From the NCBI GenBank assembly GCA_003427395.1, contig BFEA01000009.1, forward strand, positions 320,060 through 357,028: 36,969 bases of DNA, read 5' to 3'. The position numbers and the translations under genes are program-made. Each line of letters begins with the position of its first letter. The stretch's first letter is position 1. This document shows positions 11,130-20,796 of this stretch, piece after piece. This DNA comes from Chara braunii. Lineage: Eukaryota > Streptophyta > Charophyceae > Charales > Characeae. A model generated the notes under the pieces. The model did no database searches. It worked only from the letters and a program-made list of their open reading frames with translations, and was not told where the DNA came from.

Positions 11130-12369
11130 GGGACGCGGCCGCTCCCATGGGCCGGCAAACATGCCTGACACGAGGGCAGGTAGAACAACACTTTACCTTG
11201 AAGAGGGCACATCGCACACGATGGCGCTGCTCTTTGACGGCTCACAATTCTTCGAGGAGGCGCAGTTCTTCAATGACGGCGAAGCGCACACGATGGCGCA
11301 ACTGTTCGACAAGGGCTCAGCGCAAACGGCGGTGGCCACTTGCTGACGCAGGACGCAGAGACGAGATGTCGAAGCGAAGACAACCGAACCACAGACGACA
11401 GTTGTCGACGAGAGGAAACCCCTGCGCCCACGCCCGCCGCCGCCTGGCGCAACAGCGGAGCAGAAAAGGCGATGGAGGATGTCGTTGGCGGGACGTCGAG
11501 CACGAATGCGCTCGTCAGGCTCGAGATGCGAAAGGGCTGCCCCAGACCCGAGGCAGCTGAGCGTCAGACTGTTGTCGCACCCCATGGAAAGACCCGCCTG
11601 TGTCCCCCCGCACGACCACAGACCCCGCTCGCCGGCCAGGAGACGCGTATTGCCGCGAACCCCTCCAACCTCCCCTTTCCCCCAGCCCCCCGCCCCCCTC
11701 CCCCCTCCTGCTGTTCTCCCCCCTCACCCCTGGAAAGTACAAACTGCCCCCTCCACCGGGGCCCGCGAACCCGAAGACATGAACGCGAGGGGCCCGGAAC
11801 AAGGGCCCGTTTTCCAATGACGTCCGGGAAGGGCCAGCCCGTAGGGATGTTTTTGTCACATTTCGACGCACCAGGCCCCCCTCGCGACAATTTCGACGTG
11901 CAGCCACCGTTCGATGCGCGGATCAAACAGCCGCGAGTCGGCGCACGAACCCTGCACGGAAATCCGAAACAGAAGGCCCGAGGGGGCCTCGTGTCCCGCG
12001 CGCCTACAAATACGAGCGGCGCCCTGGGCATTGACGATGCGTTTTGCGTTTTTTGCCGGGGAGATGCTGCCCGACGGAAGCCACGCACCGCCACTGTCGT
12101 CAACAGCTGGCGCGCCATAGCTGGCACAACCATTCTTCACCGCGCACGTTTTGTGGCACCGACCCACCCCACATGCCCTCGCATGTCCCTCCGCCTACCA
12201 AGTCGCTGTCCACGTCATATTCGACGTCGCTCCCGATCTCCTTTCTCGGAAGGCGCGACCGCCACCCCACGCAGCACCCCAGCAAACGCGAAGTGCATGC
12301 CCAAAGGTGGACAGAGTGCCGTCATGACAAACGCCGGGGTTTGCGCTCATCTTCACTCGGCAGTTCCAC
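11130..12369. other. GC-rich region with a C-rich tract, no gene
   Basis: Open frames of several hundred codons are present on both strands at once, which is what GC-rich sequence produces. None has a recognisable domain. A polypyrimidine tract with many C runs lies at about 11665-11750. The minus strand there has G runs compatible with a G-quadruplex. Confidence 0.55.
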
Positions 12370-12780
12370 ACGGTGAGTGCGCACACAGTCGGGATGTATG
12401 TTTGCATGTGCGTGCGTGCGGGGGAGGTTTTTTGTGACGATATGCTCGCGCAGATCGAAAGATTTCGTGGCTGCATGTGTGCGGGTGGGCGTGTGTGTGT
12501 GTGTGTGTTTGTGTGCGATTGTGTGTTTGTGCATGCTTCATTGTGTGTGTGTGTGTGTTCGAGTGCAAGTTCCTTTGTGTTTGTGTTTGTATTGAAGTGT
12601 GTGCCACACGCGCGAGGCAGGATCGTGCGCGCGTCTGTACTTGAGGGGCGTATGTGTGCGGGCGCCGTGTGTCGGCGCGTGTGTGTGTGTGTGTGCGTGT
12701 GTGTGCCTGTCTGTGCATATGTGTTCGCGTGCGTGTGTGTTCGCGTGCGTGTGTGTTCGCGCGCGTTTTCCGCGGGGAGA
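12370..12780. repeat. GT-rich (TG)n / GTGTGC microsatellite
   Basis: Long TG and GTGTGC alternation with short interruptions. The Cys/Val-rich frames that span it are low complexity. Confidence 0.93.
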
Positions 12781-13024
12781 TGCGCGCGAACGTGCGCGGT
12801 CAGGGACGAACGTCATGGTTCGCCCTTCGATTCCGCTTGTGTGTGGATGTGTCAGGATGTGTGAGGAGAGTATCAACAAACGATTGCGCTTGTGCTGTAC
12901 TCAAGTGGCGAAGCACGGAAGCTCGGATTGAACACGCGGCGGCCAATAACGAAACACAACGTCATCGTGAGCACTTGCCATACCCGATTGGTTTTGTGTG
13001 CTGTCCCAATGTCATGTCCGCCGA

Positions 13025-13435
13025 TCTGCCCAATAGATGATCAATCGAAACACGAGGTGGCAATGTCGATACAGCGAACGCATCCATCGACCAATCGCGA
13101 AACACGATTAGATCACTCGCGATCGGATGATTGGTCGTGTCTGCCGTGTCGACGTTACCACCGCGTGTGTGTTGTTCTTTCTGTCGTGTGTGTTCAGATC
13201 ACTCGTGATCTAATGATCGATCAGATCCATGACAATATGTACACCACACACGTGATGAACCGACCCATCACGGAACGCAAGCCGACCACTCGCGATCGGG
13301 TGATAGATGTTGTTTGCTTCCCCAACAACAGCGCCGGTGATTAACCAATGCACGAGGCGACAACGCATCCAACCGACCAATCGCGAAACGACAGAAGATT
13401 ACTTGCGATCGGATGATTGATTGTGTGTGCTGCAC
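13025..13435. repeat. Diverged repeats rich in GATC/GATCG words
   Basis: A block with 'accaatcgcgaaac', 'cgcgatcggatgattg' and 'gtgtctgc' at about 13030-13145 recurs at about 13337-13430. A shorter version lies near 13262-13310. Spacing between the two fuller copies is about 300 bp. No gene is seen. Confidence 0.65.
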
Positions 13436-13524
13436 CGAAGATCAACCCGCGGGCGAGCGACCTGTTTATTTACCCACCTGACAGTCCTCGACCGAACCGT
13501 CGATCGGTCAGAAAATCTGCCAGG

Positions 13525-13620
13525 ATCAACTGATTGGTCGACAACTCGGTTGGCGATTGCTCTGCTGGTTGATCAACGACCACACCAACTGCCAACCGAG
13601 CAGCCGATCAACCAATCGAC
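13525..13620. repeat. Small imperfect inverted repeat
   Basis: 'gattggtcgac...cggttggc' at about 13530-13553 pairs with 'gccaaccg...caaccaatc' at about 13592-13618. The arms are about 25 bp with bulges. The flanking sequence to 14000 shows nothing else recognisable. Confidence 0.55.
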
Positions 13621-14002
13621 TGTTCTGTGCTAATTGATCGTGGAGAACGATCGCGGAGAATCCTCAAGGCAAATGATCATGTGCACGATCGAAACCGGCG
13701 AACGAAACGCACAACCGATCGGAGAAACGTCGATCCCGATCTTCGAACGAATAAAAAGCACTTCGTCACAATCTTGTTGCACATCAAACCTCGTATAACA
13801 TCGAACCATGCTGCCCACGGAACCGGGCTCCACATCAAACCTCGGCGGGCGTTAAACCTCGGCGGACGTCGAACTTTGGAGGACGTAGGGTCGTCGAACG
13901 GCGAACGTTGAGCACCCACCACCCCACGCGTCGCCGACACTGTTCTCGTGATTGGAACGTGGCCGTTCCAACCGAAATGATCGCCCAATCAAACACCGGA
14001 AG

Positions 14003-14540
14003 AAGTTGGGATCCCGGCGAGCTTGTGCAGCTGTTCGAACACGCTTCTCAACCCCGGTGCGCAACCACAGCCAGGGACGTGGAAAATTAGAAGTCCGCCG
14101 GGATCCGAACTTCAAGAAATTGCTGGACGGCGAGTTTGGCAAACACGTGTGCATCTCCCACGCAATTTCGCCAAGTTCGGATCTCGACGAACTTCATGCA
14201 GCTGTTCGAACACGCTTCGCAACCCCGGTCCCCAACCACAGCCTGGGACGTGTAAAAAATGGAAGTCCGTTGGGATCCGAACTTGAAGAAATTGCTGGAC
14301 GGCGAGTTCGGCAGACAGGTGTATGTCTCCCATGCAATTTCGCCAAGTCTGGATCCCGACGAACTTCATGCAGCTGCTCGAACACGCTTTGCAACCCCGG
14401 TCAGCAATCACAGCCGAGTTTGGGATCCAAACTTCAAGAAATATGAAGTCCGTGGGGATCCAAACTTCAAGAAATTGCAGGACGGCGAGTTTGGCAGACA
14501 GGTGTGTATCTCCCACGTAATTTCGCCAAGTTCGGATCCC
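14003..14540. repeat. Three tandem units of ~170-183 bp
   Basis: Unit starts fall near 14003, 14173 and 14345, and a fourth start sits near 14528. Each unit begins with one orientation of the near-palindrome, continues 'cagctgttcgaacacgctt', carries the opposite orientation about 90 bp later, and ends 'gacggcgagtttggcagac' and 'tcccacgcaatttcgcc'. The third unit has an extra near-palindrome copy, which makes it longer. Confidence 0.85.
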
Positions 14541-15545
14541 GGCCAACCACAGGTTCCTGCTAGCCTGCGGATCCAAACCTCGCTCGCACTATTCCCTGCA
14601 CACTCGTCGAGTCCGGACCTCGGCGAGCCTCGGATCCGTGATGATGCGAAGTCCGCCGGGATCCGGACTTCTACTGCACGGTTCCTCGCACAGACGTCAA
14701 GTTCGCAACCCAGCAACTTCGCTTGTCTCAATGTGCGGGTTCAGAACGTGGGTTTCTAGCTCCCGGGGTTTGGCAGAACTTTGTATTTGAAAAAATGTGT
14801 AGCCCGCCGGTTGATTCTCTCCCACGTGGTCTCGAGAAGTTCAGATCCCGACGAACACCCTCCCGTCACGTGGCAAGTTCGGACCCCGGCGAACTTCGCG
14901 TCGCGCATGGTATGGGTACTGACTGTGTCCTTTCTCGCGAACGGGTGTTTGCCACAACTTTTGTTTCGCAAAAATGCGAAGTCCGCCGGGATCCGTACTT
15001 CTCGTGCAAAGGTTCCTCGTCCCATCGTCGGGTTCGCCTGTTGGGCCGTGGATCCGAACCTGTTGTCTTCCTTTCGCAATGCATGTGCAAGGAGATGTTC
15101 CTTTCGCAAGTTCGGATCCTGGCGAATTTGCCAAGTTCGGATCCCGACGAATTTGAGTTGTCTTCCTTTCGCAATGCATGTGGCAGGAGATGTTCCTGCT
15201 GGGCCGTGGATCAGAACCTGCCGTGCACGGTTCCTCAGACAATCGTAAATTTCGGATCACGACGGACTATGGATTCTATAAAATGCAAAGTCCGTTGAGA
15301 TCCGAACTTCCCGTGCACGGTTCGTCGGAAAACCGTCGACTTCGGACCCCGGCGTGCTTCACCTTTCGGGTGGTGCGGGTTCTGACTGTGGACTTCCTGG
15401 CGACCGGTGGATTGCCATAACTTTTCATTCGTGCAAAATTGAAGTCCGCCTGGATCCGAACTTCTTGGCAGTTTTGGACGTCGGGTTTGGGAGACAGCTT
15501 CGTCTTTCCCGCGCAGTCTCGCCAAGTTCGGATCCAAGCGAACAT
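14541..15545. repeat. Dense cluster of the short near-palindrome
   Basis: About 15 copies occur, for example near 14610, 14650, 14835, 14875, 14979, 15107, 15131, 15246, 15287, 15339, 15441 and 15522, in both orientations. The consensus reads AAGTTCG then GATCCC, G/A, then CGAACTT. Related blocks such as 'ttcctttcgcaatgcatgtg' recur near 15070 and 15165. The Arg/Ser/Pro-rich frames that cross these copies are translations of the repeat. Confidence 0.85.
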
Positions 15546-15649
15546 GTCGCAGGGCGTGTTTGCGGCTGGCCCGCGGGCCGGTAGATGTCAACACCGACGA
15601 AGCCGGCCACCCGAAATCGGATCTTGGGGCATACACTGCGTCTAATGCC

Positions 15650-16750
15650 ATGGGTCGCACATCGCGAGACATGACGCGTTTACGAGTGTCTCCGTGCTCG
15701 TGTGTCTCGTCGGGCATGTGCGCGTGGTGTGCAGGTTGCGTGATGGAGGGGACCTTCTCGACACCACGCATCTTTGAGTCGATCTTCTCGAGACCACAGG
15801 CCATGAGTGCCGAGACGCACATTCGCTTAGCAGAACCCTTTCGTCCTTGTGCGAAATCCGTGCGGCATTTCAACGGTGTGACGACGATCCACGAAGCGAC
15901 CGCAGAGGACTTCGACGAGGACCCATGGATGACCGTCGTTCCATGCAGGGATGTGCATCTTGACGACTGGGGCGAGGGCAATTGGGCTAGTATGAAGAGT
16001 CACTGCCCTTGGGCAAGCCAGTACAAGTTCGCGAATATGTTGGAGTTCGGGGACCTCATCCCACTGCCTGACGCCGTCCTCAGACATAAGTTCCTGAACC
16101 ATATGCGGAAAGCACTAAGATGCATTAGCCGCTATTTCAGTCGCCTCGAGTGCCACAACGTCAGGTCGTCGCCACGAACTTGGGGTGGCTCGCGGAAACA
16201 AGAGTTGGTGGACTGCGCTCGTCGCTGCTCGTTCCTGGACCAGTACCCGCTCCGTTGCCCCGGGATTTCTCCACGAGCTGTGTCGTACTGCTGTGTGCGG
16301 TTGACTGTGTGCGGATCTGATTTCGCCAGAGTTTTATGTGTCGCTGCTTCGAACAAGAGCAGGAAACTCGTGGACGCAGTTGTGCTCGTGTCGCGCAACG
16401 AAGTTGTGATTGAAGGGTCCAAATTCGTGCCGATGCGTGGGCCTGAACGTGTGGATGGGTGGCCAGATTTGGTGATAGCAGGTCAGGTTCGAAACTATTC
16501 GTTGTTTCGTGAGGTTGAGGAGAAAGCGGCTGACATACGGGACTGCATAGGAAACTCCTTGGCACGACCGGGGGTGTTTGTTAGGATGAAATACATGTCC
16601 GTTTTTTCGGAGATTGCATCGGTCGACGAACTGCAGACCCGCGTCTACAGATCATCACTGAATGCTTTGTTTGGCTTCGGTTCACGACGTCGTCCCGGAG
16701 GATCCCCAAATGTTGCCGCATCCGAATCGGTCTTTAGTCCTTCTGTTTGA
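15650..16750 (+). CDS. Unknown conserved gene, family X copy 2 (X2)
   Basis: An intact frame of about 366 codons, homologous to 453-1355 from DPWMTVVP to GFGS, so about the last 275 residues are the conserved part. Conserved positions include CPW, YKFA, KQELVDCA, VSYCC, GSDF.RVLCVA, LVDAVVLVS and FVRMKY.SVFS. The first in-frame ATG is at 15650, but the first ~80 residues have no counterpart in X1 and overlap sequence like the repeat cluster. A later ATG near 15801 is therefore a credible alternative start. No transmembrane segment is seen. It is the first of several plus-strand genes running to 26 kb and may belong with them. Biochemical role unknown. The Cys and His positions do not form a zinc motif I can name. 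Confidence 0.75.
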   Translation: MGRTSRDMTRLRVSPCSCVSSGMCAWCAGCVMEGTFSTPRIFESIFSRPQAMSAETHIRLAEPFRPCAKSVRHFNGVTTIHEATAEDFDEDPWMTVVPCRDVHLDDWGEGNWASMKSHCPWASQYKFANMLEFGDLIPLPDAVLRHKFLNHMRKALRCISRYFSRLECHNVRSSPRTWGGSRKQELVDCARRCSFLDQYPLRCPGISPRAVSYCCVRLTVCGSDFARVLCVAASNKSRKLVDAVVLVSRNEVVIEGSKFVPMRGPERVDGWPDLVIAGQVRNYSLFREVEEKAADIRDCIGNSLARPGVFVRMKYMSVFSEIASVDELQTRVYRSSLNALFGFGSRRRPGGSPNVAASESVFSPSV

Positions 16751-18090
16751 GGGAAAAGAACGACGAGGGATGAGATGCGGTTGTGCTGCCTAACATGTCA
16801 GATTTGTAGGACTGCAGAGAAGTGTGAGACTCCGCGGTTGCTGGTACGCGCTGCACCGCGCGCTTGTCGTGCAAATCCCTGGTCGTCGTTCGGTTCAGTG
16901 ACATGACAAAAGTCATGTTGGACGTCCGTCTCTGACGTCGTCTCCTGCCATGTCGTGCCCCGGCGAAGTTCGGATCTCGGCGAACTTCGCGTTTTGGCCT
17001 CTCCGTTAATTTGTCTCTGATGTCATTGGCGTTGGGCGGGCCGCGGGAAAGACCCATCACCGCGGAAGGATCTGCCCGTAACCGGTTTTCGCCCGTCCAC
17101 CATCAACATGTGCCAAACAGTCGGTCACTATCGTAGCGAGATGCCAAAAGCACTCTTAGAGATCCCCATCGCAAGGTCGCGCGAGCTTCGCGTTTCCTGA
17201 AACCCGTTGGAGATCCCGGTTGGTGGGCCCTCTTGTTGGAAATACCGTTGGCACCGTGCTAGGACACCTTGCTAGGACCCCAACTTTCTGTTTGTCTCTC
17301 TCGCAGCCTCCTGAAGTTCGGACCCCGGCGAACTTCTTGTGACGCCTATGTATTGAACAGGCGCTGGGCTTGATGATCCACCGTGGATTGCGACATGAGT
17401 CAAACCCTGATCCACAACTGCTCCTCGAGGGACTCATACAATGTTGTCGCGGCTGCTTGTTCGAACTTGGCTTCATCCAATGCCAAGCTGCGCATATCAG
17501 AAGAAGTTTGGATTTTGGCGAACTTGTCCTTCTCAAGCGGCCTTTTGTGTTAGTGTGGCCTTTCCGGGTCGTGGTTCAGTCCAATCTGTGTTTGCCTGAC
17601 GCCGTCTTTGCCTGTCGCATTTTCCTGAAGTTCGGATCCCGACGAACTTCATGTTTCGGTGGGTGCATTGGTTTGGCTTCGGACAGGCACTTTTAGTATG
17701 GATCTCGGCGAACTTCGCGTCCTGAACTGTCCGGGTTCCTATTGCTAAACGGAGGACATTGCCCCGTCCAACGCGGGCTTTGTGCGTCACCACCCGTCCA
17801 TTCCCGATCGGGTGGACATTCGTGTTCCGGAAAAAACCGACGTGGTTGTCGCCCGGCTGCATGAAGCGTGTGCCCTTGTAAAGAATGATCTCGTTGCAGG
17901 TAAGAGGTCATTGCTGGTCTTCACGTTAGAAGTTCGCGGGATCCGAACTTCGAGGTCCTCGGATAGCGTCATGTGACCGACGTGTTGAGGGCAAGGTGTG
18001 CCTCCTCTGTTTTTCGCCTGCGTTGTGCTTTGACTGCGATTTAACGCTCAGTAGTGTTTTATTTGTTTTCCGTTGTCGTCCGCAGACAAT
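16751..18090. other. Intergenic region with scattered near-palindromes
   Basis: No coding frame stands out. Near-palindrome copies lie near 16967, 17313, 17503, 17628, 17697 and 17929. Just before the next gene a pyrimidine-rich tract ends in 'ccgcag' at 18080-18085, a plausible splice acceptor that would give the ParB-like gene a 5' intron. Confidence 0.55.
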
Positions 18091-20796
18091 ATGTCTTCGT
18101 CCAGGGGTGAAGGGGAGCCTGCAGCAACCTCCAGGATGGGATCTGGGAAAGATTCTACAAAACGGTCGTCTACGACCTCAAGGACGTGGTCCGACCACGC
18201 TAGGTCGAAATGGTTCGTCGACCGGTGCTGTGCTGATGCTACGAACCCAGTCCATCAACCGTGTGGTCCTGTGATCTTTGTCGAAGCCAACAAGCGCCGC
18301 AGGGTTCTGGGGGTTGTCTTGCGGTGGGAGAATGCGAAAGGCAGTCGTCGACGGTTTTACATGAAAAATGTGTACGGTTCAAAGGGGAACGTTGTCGCCG
18401 GTGCCAAGGGGGCAGTTCTCGACATGTGTCTGTTCGAGGGGTTCGGAGCGGGTGCTGCGAACACCCCGTTCTACAACGACCTCCGGCGGCAGGGCGGGTT
18501 TGTTTTGGGTCGAGAGTTCTTCGACCTGTTGGAGGACAAGGGCATCGCCCTCGACGTCCCTTGCGAAGTCGGTCCCGACCTGGAACTGCCAATGCCTTTG
18601 CAGCCATGTGGCGGTTGTGAGTCGAGCGGGGCAGCGAAGGAGGGGGGGGATCTGGGTTCCGGGGAGGCTACACATGTGCAGCGGGAGGATGTCAGAGGTC
18701 AGTTTGACGACAACGAAGATGAGGCGACACCGTGTCCGCCGTTTTCGCCGTCGAGAGAAAGAGACAGGTCCGTGTTGTCCATACCTGGGGTCCGGCAACA
18801 GACCGCAGCGGATCCCGGAGAAGAAGGAGTCCTGTGTGGGTCTGACTTGGAACCCGCCGAGGGCCATGGCGCGGAAGGCGAGGCAGTGGGCGGGGAGGGA
18901 GCGCAGGGCACTCCCCAAAGAAGGAGGGGAAAACGTCAAGAAGAGTTGGTGGGCTCTTCGAAGAAACAGAAGACCAAGACCCCGAGGACTGTGGGAGAGA
19001 AACGGAAGGGGAGGGGGGTGGAAGAGGGCCACCCGAGTAGCAAACGTCCAGCTTCGAAACATAAACAGCCTGAGTCGGGACCTTCTTCACCATGGCCTGC
19101 CATCGACGTGGACGCGAGGTACTTCCTGGAGTACAACGACGGCGTCAGGACAAGGCGGGAGTTTGAGATCAGCCTGGCTCAGATTGTTGACAAAAGGGAG
19201 TGGGCGGATCTTTACAACCAGCGGTCACTAGATCCCGTCCTCGTGGAAACGATAAGGGAAGCAATGCGGTCTGCGTTCGAAAATAAAGAACAGACGTACG
19301 AGTTACCGGTCTTCAAGCTCGCACCACTGGGGCTTCAAAAACCAACTCCTGGGACCAAGGCACAACGTCTGAAGCCAGAGGAGTGGAAGGATGAGCTGGC
19401 GGGAGAATACTACTACTATGCGGTGTGCGGGCAGCACAACGCGGCTGCAGCCAGGTCGCTGCTCGACAGCGAGGTAGCCAAGAAGTACAATTTCGAGCGG
19501 TGGCCGGCACGGATGGTGTATTTTTCCGACGATGACTTCGAAGGGTATTTTCTTGTTAGTTCACAGGACAACAAGAAGGACCTGAAGGCACCTCCCAGAC
19601 AGTTGAAACTTTCTATGAAAGACATTCGATGGCGGTGGAAGCATGACGGCTGCCCGAGAGCTATGATGGGGAACCTTAGCGGGAAACAAAATCTGGTCCG
19701 GGTTTGGCGTAAGTTTTGTACAACGGCGCTCCATAAGGCGCCTCAAAACAGTTTGTGGCTTCTCGCGGATCAAAAGGAAGAGGAGGCCATTAAGAAGCAA
19801 AATGTTGTCCCGCGTTCTTACTTACCTCTGGCGATGGCCGGGGAAAATGTCTGGAAACTGGCCGTGGAATTTTTCGAAAAATGGGAGACGAGCAGATTGC
19901 TTATCTACGATGGGGCGAAGTGGACTGTCAAAAAGAAGAAGGTCAAAAGCGTAAAGCCTAGGGTCGCCTACATCCACAACGACAAATTGGGCAGAGCGGA
20001 GGTGGTGTACAACGTCCCCGTGGACCCGCCGAATAAAAAGGGCAAAAAGGAGAAAGAGGAGGGCGATTGGTTCGTGCAAGTGCCAGACCCGGACGCGCAT
20101 TGTTGGAAAGCAATGGAATCACTCACGGACAATGAGAAGTGTCGCGTTCTGAAAAAGGTGCTTGCTTGCGAGGTCGTTCGGGTCCAGGTCGGCTCCCCGT
20201 CGTTGGCGAAGTTGGAAAAGCTCAGCGTGCAAGACATGGTTCAGCTGGTGAAGTGCGACCGCGTGCTGGTCCGGTTGTGGAATTACTACCAATTCAAGCA
20301 CGAGAAGAGGCCGGACGCGGACTGGATTCAAAGGTACCCTTTCCTGAAATCGAGGTCTGCCGTGTTCAAGAAGTTTGAAGGTCAGGGATTGGATGACAAG
20401 TTGTGGGATAACAGCAAGAAACACGTTTCCGACTCGGCGCTGTTCAAGGACTGCCCGCCGTACATGGGTTGCGACCAGGACAACTCGATTGAGGTGACGG
20501 AGAAGTTGGCGGGCCACAAGAAGTTGTCCGTCGACTGGAGAAACAAGGTTCTCTCCGTGTTGAATGGAAGCAGACTGAAGAGTCGGGAAGTCGCACTTGC
20601 CGAAGGCGTCGTTCACATTAAATGGAAAGACACGGGGGACGTGACATCCATCGCGCCGTTCACCAACGACCCTTTAGAGGCGGACATCAGGGGCGCGGAG
20701 CTGAAGGAGGCAGTGGCTGCCACAAAGAGCCACACGTTCGTCCTCGATCTGTGCGAGCCGGTTGACCTCAAACCGTGGAAGCCCCAAGCGTGGTAG
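18091..20796 (+). CDS. ParB-like domain protein, N-terminal and middle part
   Basis: An uninterrupted 901-codon frame. The ATG at 18091 follows a likely splice acceptor by five bases. Residues ~30-150 form an unrecognised globular region. Residues ~170-335 are low complexity and end in Lys/Arg clusters (KKQKTK, KRPASKHK) that could be nuclear signals. Residues ~340-480 resemble a ParB/Srx-type domain: a helix around DPVLVETIREAMRSAF, then YYYYAVCGQHNAAAA, with GQHN at residues 447-450 in place of the usual GQHR-like motif. After residue ~860 a DLCEP motif sits where a permuted DNA methyltransferase has motif IV. The TAG at 20794 falls inside that domain, and the frame stays open beyond it. 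The family normally couples ParB-like and methylase domains in bacterial and phage proteins. That link is from general knowledge; the assignment here is by motif only. Confidence 0.6.
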   Translation: MSSSRGEGEPAATSRMGSGKDSTKRSSTTSRTWSDHARSKWFVDRCCADATNPVHQPCGPVIFVEANKRRRVLGVVLRWENAKGSRRRFYMKNVYGSKGNVVAGAKGAVLDMCLFEGFGAGAANTPFYNDLRRQGGFVLGREFFDLLEDKGIALDVPCEVGPDLELPMPLQPCGGCESSGAAKEGGDLGSGEATHVQREDVRGQFDDNEDEATPCPPFSPSRERDRSVLSIPGVRQQTAADPGEEGVLCGSDLEPAEGHGAEGEAVGGEGAQGTPQRRRGKRQEELVGSSKKQKTKTPRTVGEKRKGRGVEEGHPSSKRPASKHKQPESGPSSPWPAIDVDARYFLEYNDGVRTRREFEISLAQIVDKREWADLYNQRSLDPVLVETIREAMRSAFENKEQTYELPVFKLAPLGLQKPTPGTKAQRLKPEEWKDELAGEYYYYAVCGQHNAAAARSLLDSEVAKKYNFERWPARMVYFSDDDFEGYFLVSSQDNKKDLKAPPRQLKLSMKDIRWRWKHDGCPRAMMGNLSGKQNLVRVWRKFCTTALHKAPQNSLWLLADQKEEEAIKKQNVVPRSYLPLAMAGENVWKLAVEFFEKWETSRLLIYDGAKWTVKKKKVKSVKPRVAYIHNDKLGRAEVVYNVPVDPPNKKGKKEKEEGDWFVQVPDPDAHCWKAMESLTDNEKCRVLKKVLACEVVRVQVGSPSLAKLEKLSVQDMVQLVKCDRVLVRLWNYYQFKHEKRPDADWIQRYPFLKSRSAVFKKFEGQGLDDKLWDNSKKHVSDSALFKDCPPYMGCDQDNSIEVTEKLAGHKKLSVDWRNKVLSVLNGSRLKSREVALAEGVVHIKWKDTGDVTSIAPFTNDPLEADIRGAELKEAVAATKSHTFVLDLCEPVDLKPWKPQAW

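Noticed and set aside
10456-11346. Long acidic Asp-rich open frame on the plus strand
   Set aside because: It is produced by the GAT microsatellite. The same stretch is open in other frames on both strands.
11340-12437. 365-codon open frame and overlapping antisense frames
   Set aside because: GC-rich DNA opens several frames at once. No domain, and no homology within the window.
12373-12864. Cys/Val-rich and Thr/His-rich open frames
   Set aside because: They translate the GT-rich microsatellite.
13852-15298. Many frames with peptides such as KFGSRRT, VRRDPNF, SSDPGEL
   Set aside because: These are the six translations of the near-palindrome, not protein families.
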